64,000 nucleotides of DNA from Trametopsis cervina (lineage: Eukaryota > Basidiomycota > Agaricomycetes > Polyporales > Irpicaceae): contig MU278354.1 in the NCBI GenBank assembly GCA_022385755.1, forward strand, positions 636,805 through 700,804, written 5' to 3'. The first letter of the stretch is position 1, and each line of letters begins with the position of its first letter. Below, one piece after another: positions 46,091 through 57,076 of the stretch. The position numbers and the translations under genes are program-made. The notes under the pieces are model-generated. The model made no database searches and was not told the DNA's origin. It saw nothing but the letters and a program-made list of their open reading frames with translations.

Positions 46091-46505
46091 ATGCTCTGTA
46101 AACCTCTTACGCTCACAGTCGCCCTGGCCCTCGCCGCCACATACGCAACCGCTGCACCTGCGATAGTCTGCGCAGTCTGCCCGTCCACTATCTTCTTCTC
46201 GGGACAGACTCGTAAGCTCACGCTCTCCAGGGAAGAGTCTGGGGATTTGCAATGCAAGTGAGTGTACTTCATTGACGAGTGCTGTTCAAGGTGGCTAACC
46301 ATATTGTTTCCAGTTATGACACACCTGCGATCAGCGGCTTCTCGCCTACATGCCTTTATGCGGTACGTCTTATACCATGCCGGTTGAACAAGGACTTACC
46401 GTTGCGTAGAATAATGGAGGCATATTGTTGGAAACGAACGCTGGTACAGCGTGTCCTTCCGTGGCTGCTACGAAGACGGAGACCTCCAGCTTCTGCACCG
46501 CATAA
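46091..46505 (+). CDS. Small secreted cysteine-rich protein
   Basis: Exons 46091-46257, 46314-46362 and 46410-46505 give 103 residues, all junctions with GT..AG ends. A clear signal peptide comes first (KPLTLTVALALAATYATA, cut before APAIVC). The mature part is about 80 residues with six cysteines, spaced as C-x2-C, then single C in DLQCN, PTCLYA, TACPS and SFCTA: enough for three disulfides. No named effector, hydrophobin or toxin family was recognised. The hydrophobin CC-doublets are absent. The leader upstream of the ATG is CT-rich with an ATAAAAG near 46011. Secretion is inferred from the N-terminus. Confidence 0.7.
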
Positions 46506-47002
46506 GCTATGTTGGTATAAACATAGTTAGTCAACATCGCTGTGGTGCCGTAAACGCAGACAGTAGACATAGGATGTTGATCTTCGCACACCATCGTTGT
46601 TCAGTGTAGCTTGTGCATAATAATCTTGTGTCTATATGACACTTTCAATATCGTATGGGTGAGATGAATACTTGTCGTTGAAGATCGACCCTAGGGCCCC
46701 GGACAGCGAGTGAGAAGTAACGATTATAGAGGACATCGTGAGCATGCGTGTATTGTGATATAACAACTCGGACACAAATGAGGTACTTGCTAGAGCTTCC
46801 GTTCGTCTCGCGGGTTGAATTAGGATGGTGAAGACAGACAGCATGGTTATATACGTGAAGTCATAAATCCAAGAATTTAAAATAAAATACATCATTGAAG
46901 CCATCTAGAATAGAACGCGAATTAGTAAACGGCTGACAAAAGCATGTTCGATGAAACTCACAGATTCATGATAGAGGGTCTGTTGGTCATCAATAACGTA
47001 AC
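46506..47002. other. Intergenic, no supported gene
   Basis: A minus-strand frame at 46632-46904 encodes a moderately hydrophobic stretch (MMYFILNSWIYDFTYITMLS). It could be a remnant of a membrane protein exon, but no flanking exons join to it. Confidence 0.35.
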
Positions 47003-49195
47003 TCAAAGCTGCTGTAATGTGCGGTCCAGCCCGGCCAGCAATACAGACAGCGTCTCTCTGCTCGAACGAACGTAGTCCAACTCGCTCTCTGCTGTAATCT
47101 TCACTGTGTTCCAGGCGACTCCGGCGCTGCAAGCCAGCGTTCCAGCGTTCCAGCGTATGCGCTGTGTCTTCAACAAGTCCTGCTGCGCTCTGACGGCATC
47201 AACTTGTGCTTGTTTCAGCGCTTCACCGACGGCCCTCTCGCGCATGGCGTTGGTGTGCGCCAGCTGCTCCTCCAGGGACGCAGCATACTGCTGCAGCTGT
47301 TCGACAGGACGAAGACTACCCTGCACCTGCTCTTCAAGAGCGGTGACCTGGCGCGCAAGATCGTCTGTGTCTCGCAAGCGCGCGTCTTTCGCCATTGCCA
47401 GCTGTGCTTCAAGAGCCTCAATCCGTAGGTGTTGCTCGTTTGCCGAACTCTCCGCTGCCGCAAGTTGCAGGCGAAGCATCGTGACAGAACCGCTTTCGCC
47501 AATGGGCGACTCAGCCGCCATTTGGTCGAACCTGAGGGTGGCATTGAAGATTGCTGGTGATGGTGTCACGTCTGGAAGGAGTACTTGCGATATTGAACCG
47601 TATCCCGTGGGCGATGGTAAGGCACTCAGACTTGGACTCTCAGGAATATCGGAGAGTGTACTAGGAGCTGGGGAGGCAGTCGCCGAGCGGAAAGGCGCGT
47701 CGATATCAGCTAGCATATATTCCACATCTTCTTGCCCCATAGATTTACTATGCTGAGCGAGCTGTTCCCATGATAAGATGGAACCGCGTTCATTGCCAGC
47801 TTGGTGGGGCCGCGGACGTAAGAACGGCGAGCCATCCGAATTCAGCGGGGCGGGAGAGAGGTAGGACATATTTGATCGGGTGGGTAGGAAGAAGGGATTC
47901 CGTGGTGGTGTGTGTGGGTTCTCGTCAGGGAGGGGTCGAATTGTCCTGAATCTGGGCAATGCGGGTGTAGGTGCGCCAGGAGAAGCAATAGAAGACAACA
48001 TGTTTTCCACATCATCCGCATCCATGCTGCTATCCATGCTGCTGTCCGCGCTGAGGATGATTGGGCCGGGAGTAGATATGAGAGATCGAGAAGGACCAGG
48101 AGGCATGAGACGTGAGGGTGATGGCGACGGTGTGGGGCTAGGATTTTGTGCTCGTCTGCGTGAGGAAACTTGAGCAAGTGGTGAGTCCGGGTGGGGAGGA
48201 ATGGCACTTCGCAGAGGACTCTGCGAGATCTTCAGACGGGCAGAACCTCCAGAGCGCTCTGCGATGCGCTGTACCATGGTGGGTGTAGAAGGCGAGTGGG
48301 GGGTTCGAGATGAGCTGGAAGAGGAGGCGGATGAAGGTGGGCGCGCCGACAAAGTACCTGTGGAACTGGCGGGGGCGGAGGCCTTAGCAGGTTTGGCTGA
48401 GTTGCTGCGACTGGTCGGTAGTCGCGTAGGGGACGGCTGTCTTCTGGATGGCGTGGCATTTGGTGTCGGAGTGGAAGGTTTGGACTTCCTCTCTGGGGTC
48501 GCCGGACGAACATTGATAGCAGCGGTAAGGTTAACCTTCAGCGCTCCGCGATGGGGGAGTGGACTTATAGCACGGCTGTCCTTCTTTCCAGACTGAGGAA
48601 TATCGAGGTGGAGCAGCTGTTTAGTGACCTCCTTCTCGTCGTCTGAGCTGCTCAGCCGACGGCGTATTCCTGCACGTGCCGGAGGTGATGGAGGAGTCTT
48701 AACAGTTCCTGCCTCAATCAAGGCGGACTTGGGCCTGTACTTTGGGAGAGCAGATCCTGCTGATGTCCGAGGCCGTAGACTCGAGGAACGCGTGAGGACA
48801 CGTTTAGGGCTGTTGCCAACAGGTGAACTCGACGATTGCTCGTCGGAGGATACTAACCCAGTAGACTTGGGTAATGCGGATAGTCTACGTGAGCTGCGGG
48901 TGATAGTCTTCACCTCTGGCGATACTGTCTTCTCCTTCTTGGCTGCAACTGCAGGCTTATCGGTGGCGGCAGCCGCCGGGATCGCGCTGCTACGTCTGGA
49001 GGACTCCCTCGTCTTCCTCCCAACCTTCTCCTTCTCCTTCTCTGCTGCACCCTCTTTAGTCTCCTTGTGCATCACATCCGCGAGAGCCTTCCCGACGTTC
49101 GCTAGCGTAAGAGAATGGCGGATTGAGCTCCTAGTGTTTGGCCTTGAACGTGGTAGGCCACCAGTACCGGTAGCCGAAGCAACGTCTGTCGACAT
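47003..49195 (-). CDS. Ser/Pro-rich protein with C-terminal coiled coil
   Basis: One uninterrupted exon encodes 730 residues from the ATG at 49195, chosen over an in-frame one at 49321 because the extra 42 residues look like leader DNA. The N-terminal 500 residues are Ser/Pro/Arg/Lys-rich and disordered, with many S/T-P and basic patches (LPRSRPNTRSSIRHSLTLAN) like phosphorylation targets of cyclin-dependent kinases. Two related short motifs occur, MDADDVENMLSSIASP and MGQEDVEYMLADIDAP. The C-terminal 180 residues form a coiled coil (LRLQLAAAESSANEQHLRIE and on). No enzyme domain. Family not recognised; a cytoskeletal or mitotic role is a guess. Confidence 0.75.
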   Translation of the reverse strand: MSTDVASATGTGGLPRSRPNTRSSIRHSLTLANVGKALADVMHKETKEGAAEKEKEKVGRKTRESSRRSSAIPAAAATDKPAVAAKKEKTVSPEVKTITRSSRRLSALPKSTGLVSSDEQSSSSPVGNSPKRVLTRSSSLRPRTSAGSALPKYRPKSALIEAGTVKTPPSPPARAGIRRRLSSSDDEKEVTKQLLHLDIPQSGKKDSRAISPLPHRGALKVNLTAAINVRPATPERKSKPSTPTPNATPSRRQPSPTRLPTSRSNSAKPAKASAPASSTGTLSARPPSSASSSSSSRTPHSPSTPTMVQRIAERSGGSARLKISQSPLRSAIPPHPDSPLAQVSSRRRAQNPSPTPSPSPSRLMPPGPSRSLISTPGPIILSADSSMDSSMDADDVENMLSSIASPGAPTPALPRFRTIRPLPDENPHTPPRNPFFLPTRSNMSYLSPAPLNSDGSPFLRPRPHQAGNERGSILSWEQLAQHSKSMGQEDVEYMLADIDAPFRSATASPAPSTLSDIPESPSLSALPSPTGYGSISQVLLPDVTPSPAIFNATLRFDQMAAESPIGESGSVTMLRLQLAAAESSANEQHLRIEALEAQLAMAKDARLRDTDDLARQVTALEEQVQGSLRPVEQLQQYAASLEEQLAHTNAMRERAVGEALKQAQVDAVRAQQDLLKTQRIRWNAGTLACSAGVAWNTVKITAESELDYVRSSRETLSVLLAGLDRTLQQL

Positions 49196-49559
49196 CGCGT
49201 GGGTTGATTTGTAGGTTGTGGTATCGTAGTGAACGTAGAAGAATATGTGCAGTGTGAAGTGGTCGTTATAGCTCGTCGTCACTGTCTCCGTGAAGCTCGT
49301 TAACGGTTGGTATGTCTTCAAGACGTAAAATGGTTGCTGTTAACGCGATGTAGCGGATGCTGATCGGCTCACGCTAGGATGATGGCCGAATTCAACTAGC
49401 GATAAACACCGCGTCAACAAATGCAGCGCGAAGCGTCACAGTGGGTCCCACAGTACCGTCACAGGTCACAATATTCACACGAGTTTAATGGCTTGTGGCC
49501 GACGATATATACAAGCTATGTGGCAGCGTGAGGGAGGGACGAGGGGCCGTTGTACAAAA
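49196..49559. other. Intergenic between two minus-strand genes
   Basis: Serves as 5' flank of the coiled-coil gene and 3' flank of ALG10. No gene or repeat seen. Confidence 0.45.
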
Positions 49560-51404
49560 TCACCACATAAAGCGGCCCACCCCCTCTCGCTCTTTATATA
49601 AGAACACCCACATTGTAACCGCGTTTATGGCTGCATACCATAGACCCTCTAGCGCTACGCCCCAAATAGGGACATCACTCACCTGAGCCCTAAGCAGGAT
49701 GTACGGGACGAGGAAGTATCGCGGCTCCAGAAGCGGCGTGGGCAACAATGTGGGAATCACGAATAAAGGCACAAGAAGGTTTTGCAGCAAGGTCTGATCT
49801 CGACCTGTTTCAGGAGAGCAAGGTTCCATGCTTAGTGCGATGAAGCGCGATTCGCTGTAAAAGACCGCGCACCTATGCGTATATACCAGGCCCACGCACA
49901 TGCCACATATCCCGGTATAAGAAGATAGGGTACCAGAGGATGGAGGAGAAAGACTCTCCTCCAGACATAGAACGTATAGTGCCGGTTGTCCGCAAGTAGG
50001 AAGGGGTGGTGAATCCTATTCAGATACGAAGATCAGATCGAGTAGATGAAATGAAGGGTAGAGGACCTACGTGAATTGATGGATGCTCCAAGCCATGAAA
50101 GCGAATGCAGCGCCGGTGAACAAGACGTTTCTATTGGTTCTTGTCAGTCACTGGGCAGGCATGATGCATCCGCACGGTAGTCTCATGTACCTTCTGCTGC
50201 CGGACATCTTATGCCACACTCCTCGTGCCAACGATAGTACTCCGCCTTCACCTGCTATAAGAACGGGCCACCCCATTATCGTTGCAAAGCCCACAAAGTA
50301 GTATAGTTGCGGGATGTGAAAGGCGGGTATGTGGTTCGACTTGTCACCTGTGAGGAGTTGTAACTAGGTGAGGGATGGTGTCAAACTTGCCACGTACCAA
50401 GAACGATGCCTCCGTTCCAGACCACAAAGGCCCCAAAGGCTGCAAGAACCGCAGAATACGGCACAAACGGCGGCAGAATCTGGGGCAAGACCCCCGGAAA
50501 ACTAGCGATCGACCACAGCAGATCCACTAAATTGCAGAACTTCAGAACGCTCGCGTAGAGTAAGAGCATGCGAAATCCTTACCCGGAGTTGCGTCTAGAG
50601 CAGGAGGATCATGAAGTCTATCACGAGTGTCGGTGGCCCGACGGAAGCGCAGCTGCACAAGTTGGCTGGTCGCATAGGCGTAGAGCACCCAGACGATATT
50701 CGTTTGGCGGAAAGTGCAGCTGACGGCTCCTAGCTATCACGCTGTCCGCCGTTCAGCTCGGTGATTAATAGGGCGAGGATCAATGACGTACCAGCGCTGC
50801 CCTCCAGTGCTTGCCTTGCGTGGCCGCTAACACGGTGAGCACGACGAATACCAGGCTCGGGACCTCGGTGTAATATAAGAAGCCAAAGAACCACGCGATC
50901 GGGAACGCGGAGAGGATTACGGCCTCCGGGATCGGGACGAAGAGGGACGCAGGGGGCCTTTCACGCTTGTGAAAACATAGCAGACCCGTGAGAGCAATGG
51001 GGAGCATGGTCAGAGCGAGGAGGGGAGTTAAGCGGAGCATGGCAAGGTTGCATTTGAGCAGGAAGGCACGCTTGAGAACTAGGCTCAATACGTAACTGTA
51101 GCGGAGACAAGGTTAGCGGGGTGTGTATACGGCATGCAATGCAGACTCACAGGCCTGGCGGCGTGGTGATTTTGGGATCCCAATAGCTATATTCCTGCCT
51201 GCAGTACGCCTGCGCCTGCGGGACATGGAACGGCTCATCCTGATGCAACGCCTCAGCACGCCATTGTTGAAGCAAAGATATTTATTCACGCACCATATAC
51301 GGCTCTAATACGGCTTCATTGACGGCCTTGAGTACCACTATCGACGTTACACAAAATGCGAGGTAGGCCGTAGGGCCGTATGAATTGATAGAGTTGAATG
51401 ACAT
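49560..51404 (-). CDS. ALG10: ALG10/DIE2 alpha-1,2-glucosyltransferase of the ER
   Basis: Adds the third, terminal glucose to the lipid-linked oligosaccharide for N-glycosylation, using dolichyl-phosphate glucose in the ER lumen. Early exons are 51404-51294, 51239-51151, 51095-50792, 50733-50583 and 50526-50398; later ones run down to the stop at 49560. Family signatures read in order: [10 protein letters not shown] then [39 protein letters not shown], and [18 protein letters not shown]. The C-terminus has [15 protein letters not shown]. The protein is strongly hydrophobic, with many membrane helices. It lies head to head with MTQ2, start codons 144 bases apart. Confidence 0.93.
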
Positions 51405-51548
51405 GGCGGTTGCCAGCTGAGTGTGCCAAGCGCTTGATCAAGAGCTCTTCCGGCCCACGGACGTCCTGCACACGGAGATCACTTGTACACCACTCCGAGA
51501 CAGCAGCACACTCTCGCTTGAATTCACATAACGCCAGTGGTTGTGCGA

Positions 51549-52522
51549 ATGATACCAACTCCTGATCTTTCACACCTCTCGCGAGACGACTATGAACATG
51601 TGTATGAGCCTGCAGGTGCGCGACACCGCGTTTCTTCCCGAGTTAGTACTGAAAGACCTTTGTACGCAGAGGACACCTTCATTCTCCTCGACGCACTAGA
51701 ACAAGACGCGTCAGAACTGCAGTCTATAGCACCTCGGATATGCCTAGAGATCGGGTGCGCTCTCACAAATACGGCGTTCGCCCCCTAAGCTAAACACCAA
51801 CGGCAGGTCTGGCTCTGGCTGCGTATCCAGTTTCGTTGGAGCAATTATTGGAACATCATGCTGTACGTACCCACTTTCTTCTCTCGCAGTTTAATATACT
51901 AAATAGTTCGCAGTATACATAGCCACGGACATTAACTCTCGCGCATCATTATGCACAACGCGCACGGCTCGCCAAAATAAAGTGCATGAAGAAGCTTCCC
52001 CCTCCCCGCTCTCTCCTAACTAACGCAGCATCGCCAGTAGGTTGCGCTAGACGCAGTAACGGCAAACCTCGCTGCCCCTTTACTCCCCCGTCTCACTTGC
52101 AAGGTCGACCTTCTGGTGTTCAACCCACCCTACGTTCCGACGTATGACTTAGAGGCCACAGAAGCCCAGAGCAACGGAGGTATTGCGGGAGCGTGGGCAG
52201 GCGGAGCGGACGGAATGCAAGTGACGGACGTACTTCTAGACCAGCTCGACGTGAGTCTGTTTCTTTTGTCTGTCGATCGCGCTAATATAAGTCCGCTAGG
52301 ATTTGCTGTCCCCTAACGGCAGGTTCTATCTGGTGGCTGTGAAACAGAACGACGTTCCTGGCATACAAAAGAGGATGCTAGAGAGATTCGGTTTGCGAAG
52401 TGACGTGAGTTCTTGGCAGGGTATCGCTTCTAAACTGGTGCTTAAAGAAGCTCTGTTCGCAGGTTGTGCTACAGCGCCGGGCAGGTCGCGAACTGCTCTT
52501 TGTTGTGCGATTCATGAGATGA
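51549..52522 (+). CDS. MTQ2: MTQ2/HEMK2-type eRF1 glutamine methyltransferase
   Basis: Class I SAM-dependent N5-glutamine methyltransferase that, with Trm112, modifies the GGQ motif of release factor eRF1. Exons 51549-51615, 51670-51754, 51807-51862, 51914-51981, 52041-52250, 52300-52404 and 52463-52522 give 216 residues. The N-terminal [16 protein letters not shown] is diagnostic. Motif I follows across a junction ([14 protein letters not shown]), then ATDIN and the catalytic NPPY ([11 protein letters not shown]) that binds the glutamine. A short compact length matches HEMK2 rather than the longer mitochondrial/bacterial HemK. The end VVRFMR falls in the last exon. Confidence 0.93.
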
Positions 52523-52679
52523 CACGCCATTGGTACGTTCCAAAATCCGTGTTAAGATCCAATGTTCACGATAATGATACACCAGACATGATGATACAAC
52601 AGTGCCTTAAGGCCTTCTACATCCACAATTTTGTTTCCTACCATGGTAATATATGGAAGAGGACCATCCAATGTCGCGC

Positions 52680-53993
52680 TTAGTCGACTTGGAGGTTGGG
52701 GTTGGCAGGGATAGGTCGCTCGGCCTGGGGTGTAACACGGATACCGTGACGTAGGCCCTTGTTCTCAATGAAATCAAGGATGGCAGACTGCACAGGGGAC
52801 ATTTCAGCATGCGGCATCTCAAAGGTGGAAGCAGAAACGTACGTGAACAGTGACCCGGTTGTCCCACAGCACAACGGTGTACGGTTCCCACTTAGCCCTG
52901 ACCTGGCTGTCGATGCTACGATCAATGTGGTCGTACAGGAAGTTCAAGATCGCGTCTAAACATTTTCTCAGTTAGATCCAGCTTGACATGAGTAGGACAA
53001 ACAAGACGTACCTGATTCCTCCTTCTTGAAGCCGACGATGCGTCTCGTGAACTGCCTGTTCACGTACAGCGCCTCCTCGCCCGTCACTGGGTGCTTGCGC
53101 ACGACAGGGTGCACGTGGACCACGGGATCCCGTCGAACGACACCTCCACGCTTTCCAGAGCGAGAGTAGTCAGCTTGCTCGTGAGCTGAGTGCTCCGCTT
53201 TCAGTGTCTTCAGGACGGCAACGAAGTCGGGGGACAGTCGCTTAAGCGTGGACACTTGCGATGCGAAGAGGGTGTCTCCTCCGACTTCCGGTGAAGATAC
53301 CAGGAAGAGGGCGGTAAGACCAGGCGGTTGGCGTTCATAGCTGACGTCGGAGTGCCATGTCGTAGCAATGGTGCGGTCGCTGGTCTCGTAGTTGAACGAC
53401 GACTTCTCGTCGCGGTACACCAGATGCAGATGTGGGAAACCCTCGGGATGGCCGGAGGTGGGGTGGATGTGCAGACGGCCGAAGTAGCGACCTGGAACCA
53501 GTATGTAAGTCCGACCGGATTTCGAACGGAAGGTGTGTGCGACTTACCCCACTCCAGATAGAACTCGGGCGCACGGTCGATGAAGTCCTGCTGGTCACGG
53601 ATGACAAGCACCTTGCGCTTAGCGACCTGCACAGATAAGATACCCATGATCAGCGTACGCCGGGGTATCCCTCGCTCGTATGGCACGTACCTCGAGAGCG
53701 AGCTGGTCTTTGGCATCGTTATCGAGTGTGGCGAGGTTGATTCCTCGAATCTCCTCTCCTATCGGCGGCGTGAGCTGCGTCACCTTGGCGTTTGCCAGGA
53801 AAGAACGCGGGTCGGGGTGCTTAAGAGCCCTGTGTCCGGGATCTTCGTGCTCGAAGGGAGTCAGGGGCGGGTAGTGCTCGTCCTTAGGGAATACCGGGAC
53901 GAGGTGCTCATATTTGTAGGGCTCTACGCCAGTTACTGGCCATGAAAGCTCAGCAGGAGCTGTGACGGTCTCCGTGGTTGTAGTTGTGGACAT
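52680..53993 (-). CDS. TauD/TfdA-family Fe(II)/2-oxoglutarate dioxygenase
   Basis: Oxidises sulfonates, sulfates or related small acids; yeast Jlp1 uses sulfonates for sulfur. Exons 53993-53691, 53626-53548, 53491-53012, 52955-52843 and 52787-52680 give 360 residues. Seen: IGEEIRGINLATL near residue 80, RYFGRLHIHPTSGHPE, and the iron-binding HxD in TTWHSDVSYE. The distal histidine lies in LWDNRVTVHSAI, reading across an intron, and the 2-oxoglutarate arginine in RHGIRVTPQAERP. All three iron ligands are therefore present. The 3' end lies 157 bases from that of MTQ2. The true substrate cannot be told from sequence. Confidence 0.9.
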
Positions 53994-55002
53994 GGTCTAC
54001 TGGAGGAATGTGGTTGTGCAAGTCTCAGCGAATTTTACAGGTACGTCAGGCATATGTACTCGCGCCGTGGCCCATCGCCATAGAGAGAGTCGAATACGCC
54101 ATTATTAGTAAGACAGCCTCGTTGAGAGGGGGCGTGACCTCTGCATGCGAGCGAGTCCGACCTGGGTGTGCAGGACGGGGTGCCGGGAGCGGCAACGGGT
54201 GTTTGCTGTGGAATCCGTGCGTGAGCATTGCATGACGGGGGCTTTTACGCCGACGGTGGTTGCGCAATACGAGGGGTGGATGAGACGATGGTGTCTCACG
54301 TGTGGTGGACAATCTTCACACCAGACTTGCGAGATGCGGAAAGTCGTTCAGCCGTGTTATTGATTAGATGAAGCGCGCTAGTCCTTATCGCGGCCCTCGT
54401 CGGGCGAATCTACTGCGCGTCTACTGCTATCTCTTCGTCATGCCACTTCGTCCGCAGCGATTCACCAGTGATTCACCCATCTTCGGTCGCAGAGGGATGG
54501 TAGGAATCATGGCAACGTGGATTTAGTACCAGTGGGAAATCTGTGTATACCTCAATCTAGGATCGTGAATATGGCCGGGACCGACTGCTGATCACTCGTC
54601 GTAGGTCCGTACGCTAATTTGCTATGTTGGTACTGGCACTACTGAATACAAACACATACAGAAATATTGAACGGCGAGGTGCCTTTAGAGGAAGAATCTT
54701 GGGCTCTTGTGCGCAACGAAACTGTTCTCTAAGATGATAGAACGTAACGGTGAGGCTCAAGACATAAAGAACCGCCGTAGTCAATTGATGTCATAGCTTG
54801 CTTCAGAGAGCCAGAGAGAATGATGTACTGGAACTGTGCCTACGTGAACGTCCGCTTTTATAGATAATCTGGAAGCTAGTTTTCCAGATAATATGGCGTC
54901 AGCAGCGCCAAACTAATCGCGGCACATCGAGAACGTTTAAGCTTTCAAATAGCGCGGTACCGTTTCAATACACAACGTAAGGAACTTGTTACCTCCGTGC
55001 TG
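53994..55002. other. Intergenic, no gene seen
   Basis: About 1 kb upstream of the dioxygenase start. Frames overlapping it are short and have no ATG-led, spliced continuation. Confidence 0.45.
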
Positions 55003-55030
55003 TACAGCCGTTTACCAAACGATAGGCGGG
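55003..55030 (+). repeat. Left terminal inverted repeat of the MITE
   Basis: 28 bases including the TA; matches 55202-55229 in reverse complement with no mismatch. Confidence 0.85.
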
Positions 55031-55201
55031 TGTGATGAAACACACACACAGTCGGAATTCAGCCGCTACTCAGCTGAGTCTTCGAAATCAGCTTCTGCCG
55101 CTGCCTGCCTGGACGGACGAATGAGAATGCCCCAATATACGCGAGCACGTGACGACATTCTCACACCGACTCGGTCCGCCTGTGTATGTTATAATCACGA
55201 C

Positions 55202-55229
55202 CCCGCCTATCGTTTGGTAAACGGCTGTA
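55202..55229 (-). repeat. Right terminal inverted repeat of the MITE
   Basis: Partner of 55003-55030. Inside the repeats the two arms diverge at once. Confidence 0.85.
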
Positions 55230-55559
55230 ATGGCTCCGAACGAGAACGCACGAACTTCTTGAGCAGGCCCTGGGCTCATTGGTTCCATCCAGGGGGTGCG
55301 CGCTCCCAAGTGTCTCAAAGACGGTTTCCGCACAGGGTGTTCTAAAACTGCCAGTATCGCATCATCAAGCACGTTCTGTTTCGTCCGTCGCATGCATTGA
55401 AAAGAAATCAAAGTCTAACTTCATCATCAGCTTCTGTCCGTCGCCACCTCTCTTTGATATACATGCGGGGATGTGCACTGGCCTTGCTCTCCTTCGCTGT
55501 GCGTGGTGCCTCTCTTTCTCTTCCTGTCGTCCCACCTCATCCCTGGCGGAGTGGCCACC
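55230..55559. promoter_or_regulatory. Promoter side of the seven-helix membrane protein gene
   Basis: Sequence between the MITE and the ATG at 55560. CT-rich patches lie at 55440-55520. The MITE ends 330 bases upstream of the start, so it could influence the promoter. Confidence 0.4.
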
Positions 55560-57076
55560 ATGCCGTCTGCATATCAAATAGACATTTTATTCACTCTTGC
55601 AGAGGTTATGTGTCAGACCCTTGCCTATGGTAAGTTGCTCTACGATGACGGACTGAAGCTGAAATTGGGCGGGCTCACTGCGACACTTGTTAGGTGCATT
55701 CATCGCGATCATTCCGATGACATTGTATCTTCTGTGGTGCGCTCGTGCATTGCAATTTGGGAGACTTGGATTACTCACTGAAGCGAGATCAGCAAGCAAG
55801 GCTCCCGCATGCGGCCCAATATTGTCATGCTAGCAATCACGCTTTTCATATTTGCCATGTCGACATCTTATTGGGCCGTCTCTGTCATGTCACTCGTATC
55901 GAAAATCACAGGGTCGCATATGGCTAGAAACGTCGTCATACGGGAAGTCTTCAACGCTATCGTCCTCATTAACTGTACGTCCTATTATAATGGAAGCCCT
56001 GTGTACCGTATCAACAGCCAAATTAACCTCCCCGCCACAGACATATTCGCCGACGGGGTAGTCGTATGGCGAATGCGTGTGCTGTGCAAGAGCCAGTTCT
56101 CCAAGGTCACAATGAATATACCAATTGTCATGTTGGGCTTGACAAGTGGTAAGCTGTTACGTCCCGTCGACAGCTCATTTGACTCCCTCCCTAATAAACG
56201 CCATTCCGCCCAGTTTCCATCTTTGTCACCATCGCCCTGCGCATAGCGATCACCGCAATGCCCGGTGGCACGGTGCCAAAGGGCAGTCCGCTCTCTCGAG
56301 GCATCGATACCAGCCAAATTGTCAATCTCGCGCTTTCCTTGCTGACGAATTTGAATGCTACAACTGTGATCTCCATCTGGGCATGGCAAGTTCTCCTGCG
56401 ACCGATATGCAATTTTTGACCTATTGATAATTGCTCGATTGCAGGCGGTACCGCGTAACCATTGTCTCCAACTTGAGGGCAACTGGCGCAAGCATAAAGA
56501 TTCAGCGCATCTTAACTCTGGTCGCTGAATCCGGAGTTGTCTACTGTGCATCCTATGTTCGTTGGTCATCACTCTAAGTGTTATTATACTGATTTCAACA
56601 TTGGTAGATTGTGTTGATCATTGGTGCCTTCGTGCATATCCCACAGGGTACTCTTGGGAGTGTCTACCTGTCGATACACAATCAGCTCGCAGTAAGCTCT
56701 GGGCCTCGATTACGATAAATGGGCGCGTCACTGAGTATTATTTTAGGGAATGTACCCTGCAGTCATAATAATTCTCGTCGCCAGTCAGCCGTCCACGAAA
56801 TCGTTGGCCTCCACTTCCCCTTCTGAAGAGAACATAAGCTCTACTCAACTTTCGCGCCGTATGGAGTCGCTTCGTTTCGCCGATGGCCCCGATCTTCCGT
56901 CTCAAGACCATACCGCCTCCGGGAAGGCGCGCTCTGTCCTCCTCTCTGCGAAAACATACGACGCCGGAGAGAGCCTTGGGACGATCTCGGAGGAAGACTG
57001 GGAAATGAATTCGCAAGAGGGGCACCAGGTGGGGACGGCTAGTGATTGGAAAGCCGTGAAGTTGGATCTGGTATGA
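55560..57076 (+). CDS. Seven-helix fungal membrane protein, function unknown
   Basis: Resembles the large basidiomycete families of seven-helix proteins (DUF6533/6534-like), some speculated to be receptors. Exons 55560-55629, 55694-55736, 55784-55974, 56041-56148, 56214-56385, 56445-56556, 56608-56691 and 56747-57076 give 369 residues. Hydrophobic segments: EVMCQTLAYGAFIAIIPMTL, IVMLAITLFIFAMSTSYWAV, REVFNAIVLINYIFADGVVV, IPIVMLGLTSVSIFVTIAL, IVNLALSLLTNLNATTVISI, ESGVVYCASYIVLIIGAFVH and GMYPAVIIILVAS. The cytosolic tail of about 95 residues is Ser/Thr- and acid-rich. A 47-base intron (55737-55783) and one GC..AG intron (56386-56444) are needed to keep frame. Confidence 0.75.

Larger units (their letters stand above)
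55003..55229. mobile_element. MITE-like element with perfect 28-bp terminal inverted repeats
   Basis: The first 28 bases (55003-55030, beginning TACAGCCGTTTACC) are the exact reverse complement of the last 28 (55202-55229, ending AACGGCTGTA). The ends begin TA|CAG and close CTG|TA, as expected for a Tc1/mariner-type non-autonomous element with a TA target duplication. The 227-bp interior holds no transposase. Strand is undefined. Confidence 0.8.

Noticed and set aside
46632..46904. Hydrophobic minus-strand frame resembling a membrane protein exon
   Set aside because: No compatible exons on either side; too little to call even a pseudogene.
47003..49321. Longer start (49321) for the coiled-coil protein
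   Set aside because: The added 42 residues are Tyr/Thr/His-rich and read like untranslated leader; the ATG at 49195 opens the protein-like part.
55760..55810. Apparent frameshift breaking the seven-helix gene
   Set aside because: A 47-base GTGCGC..AAG intron (55737-55783) restores the frame into the next helix, so a lesion is not required.
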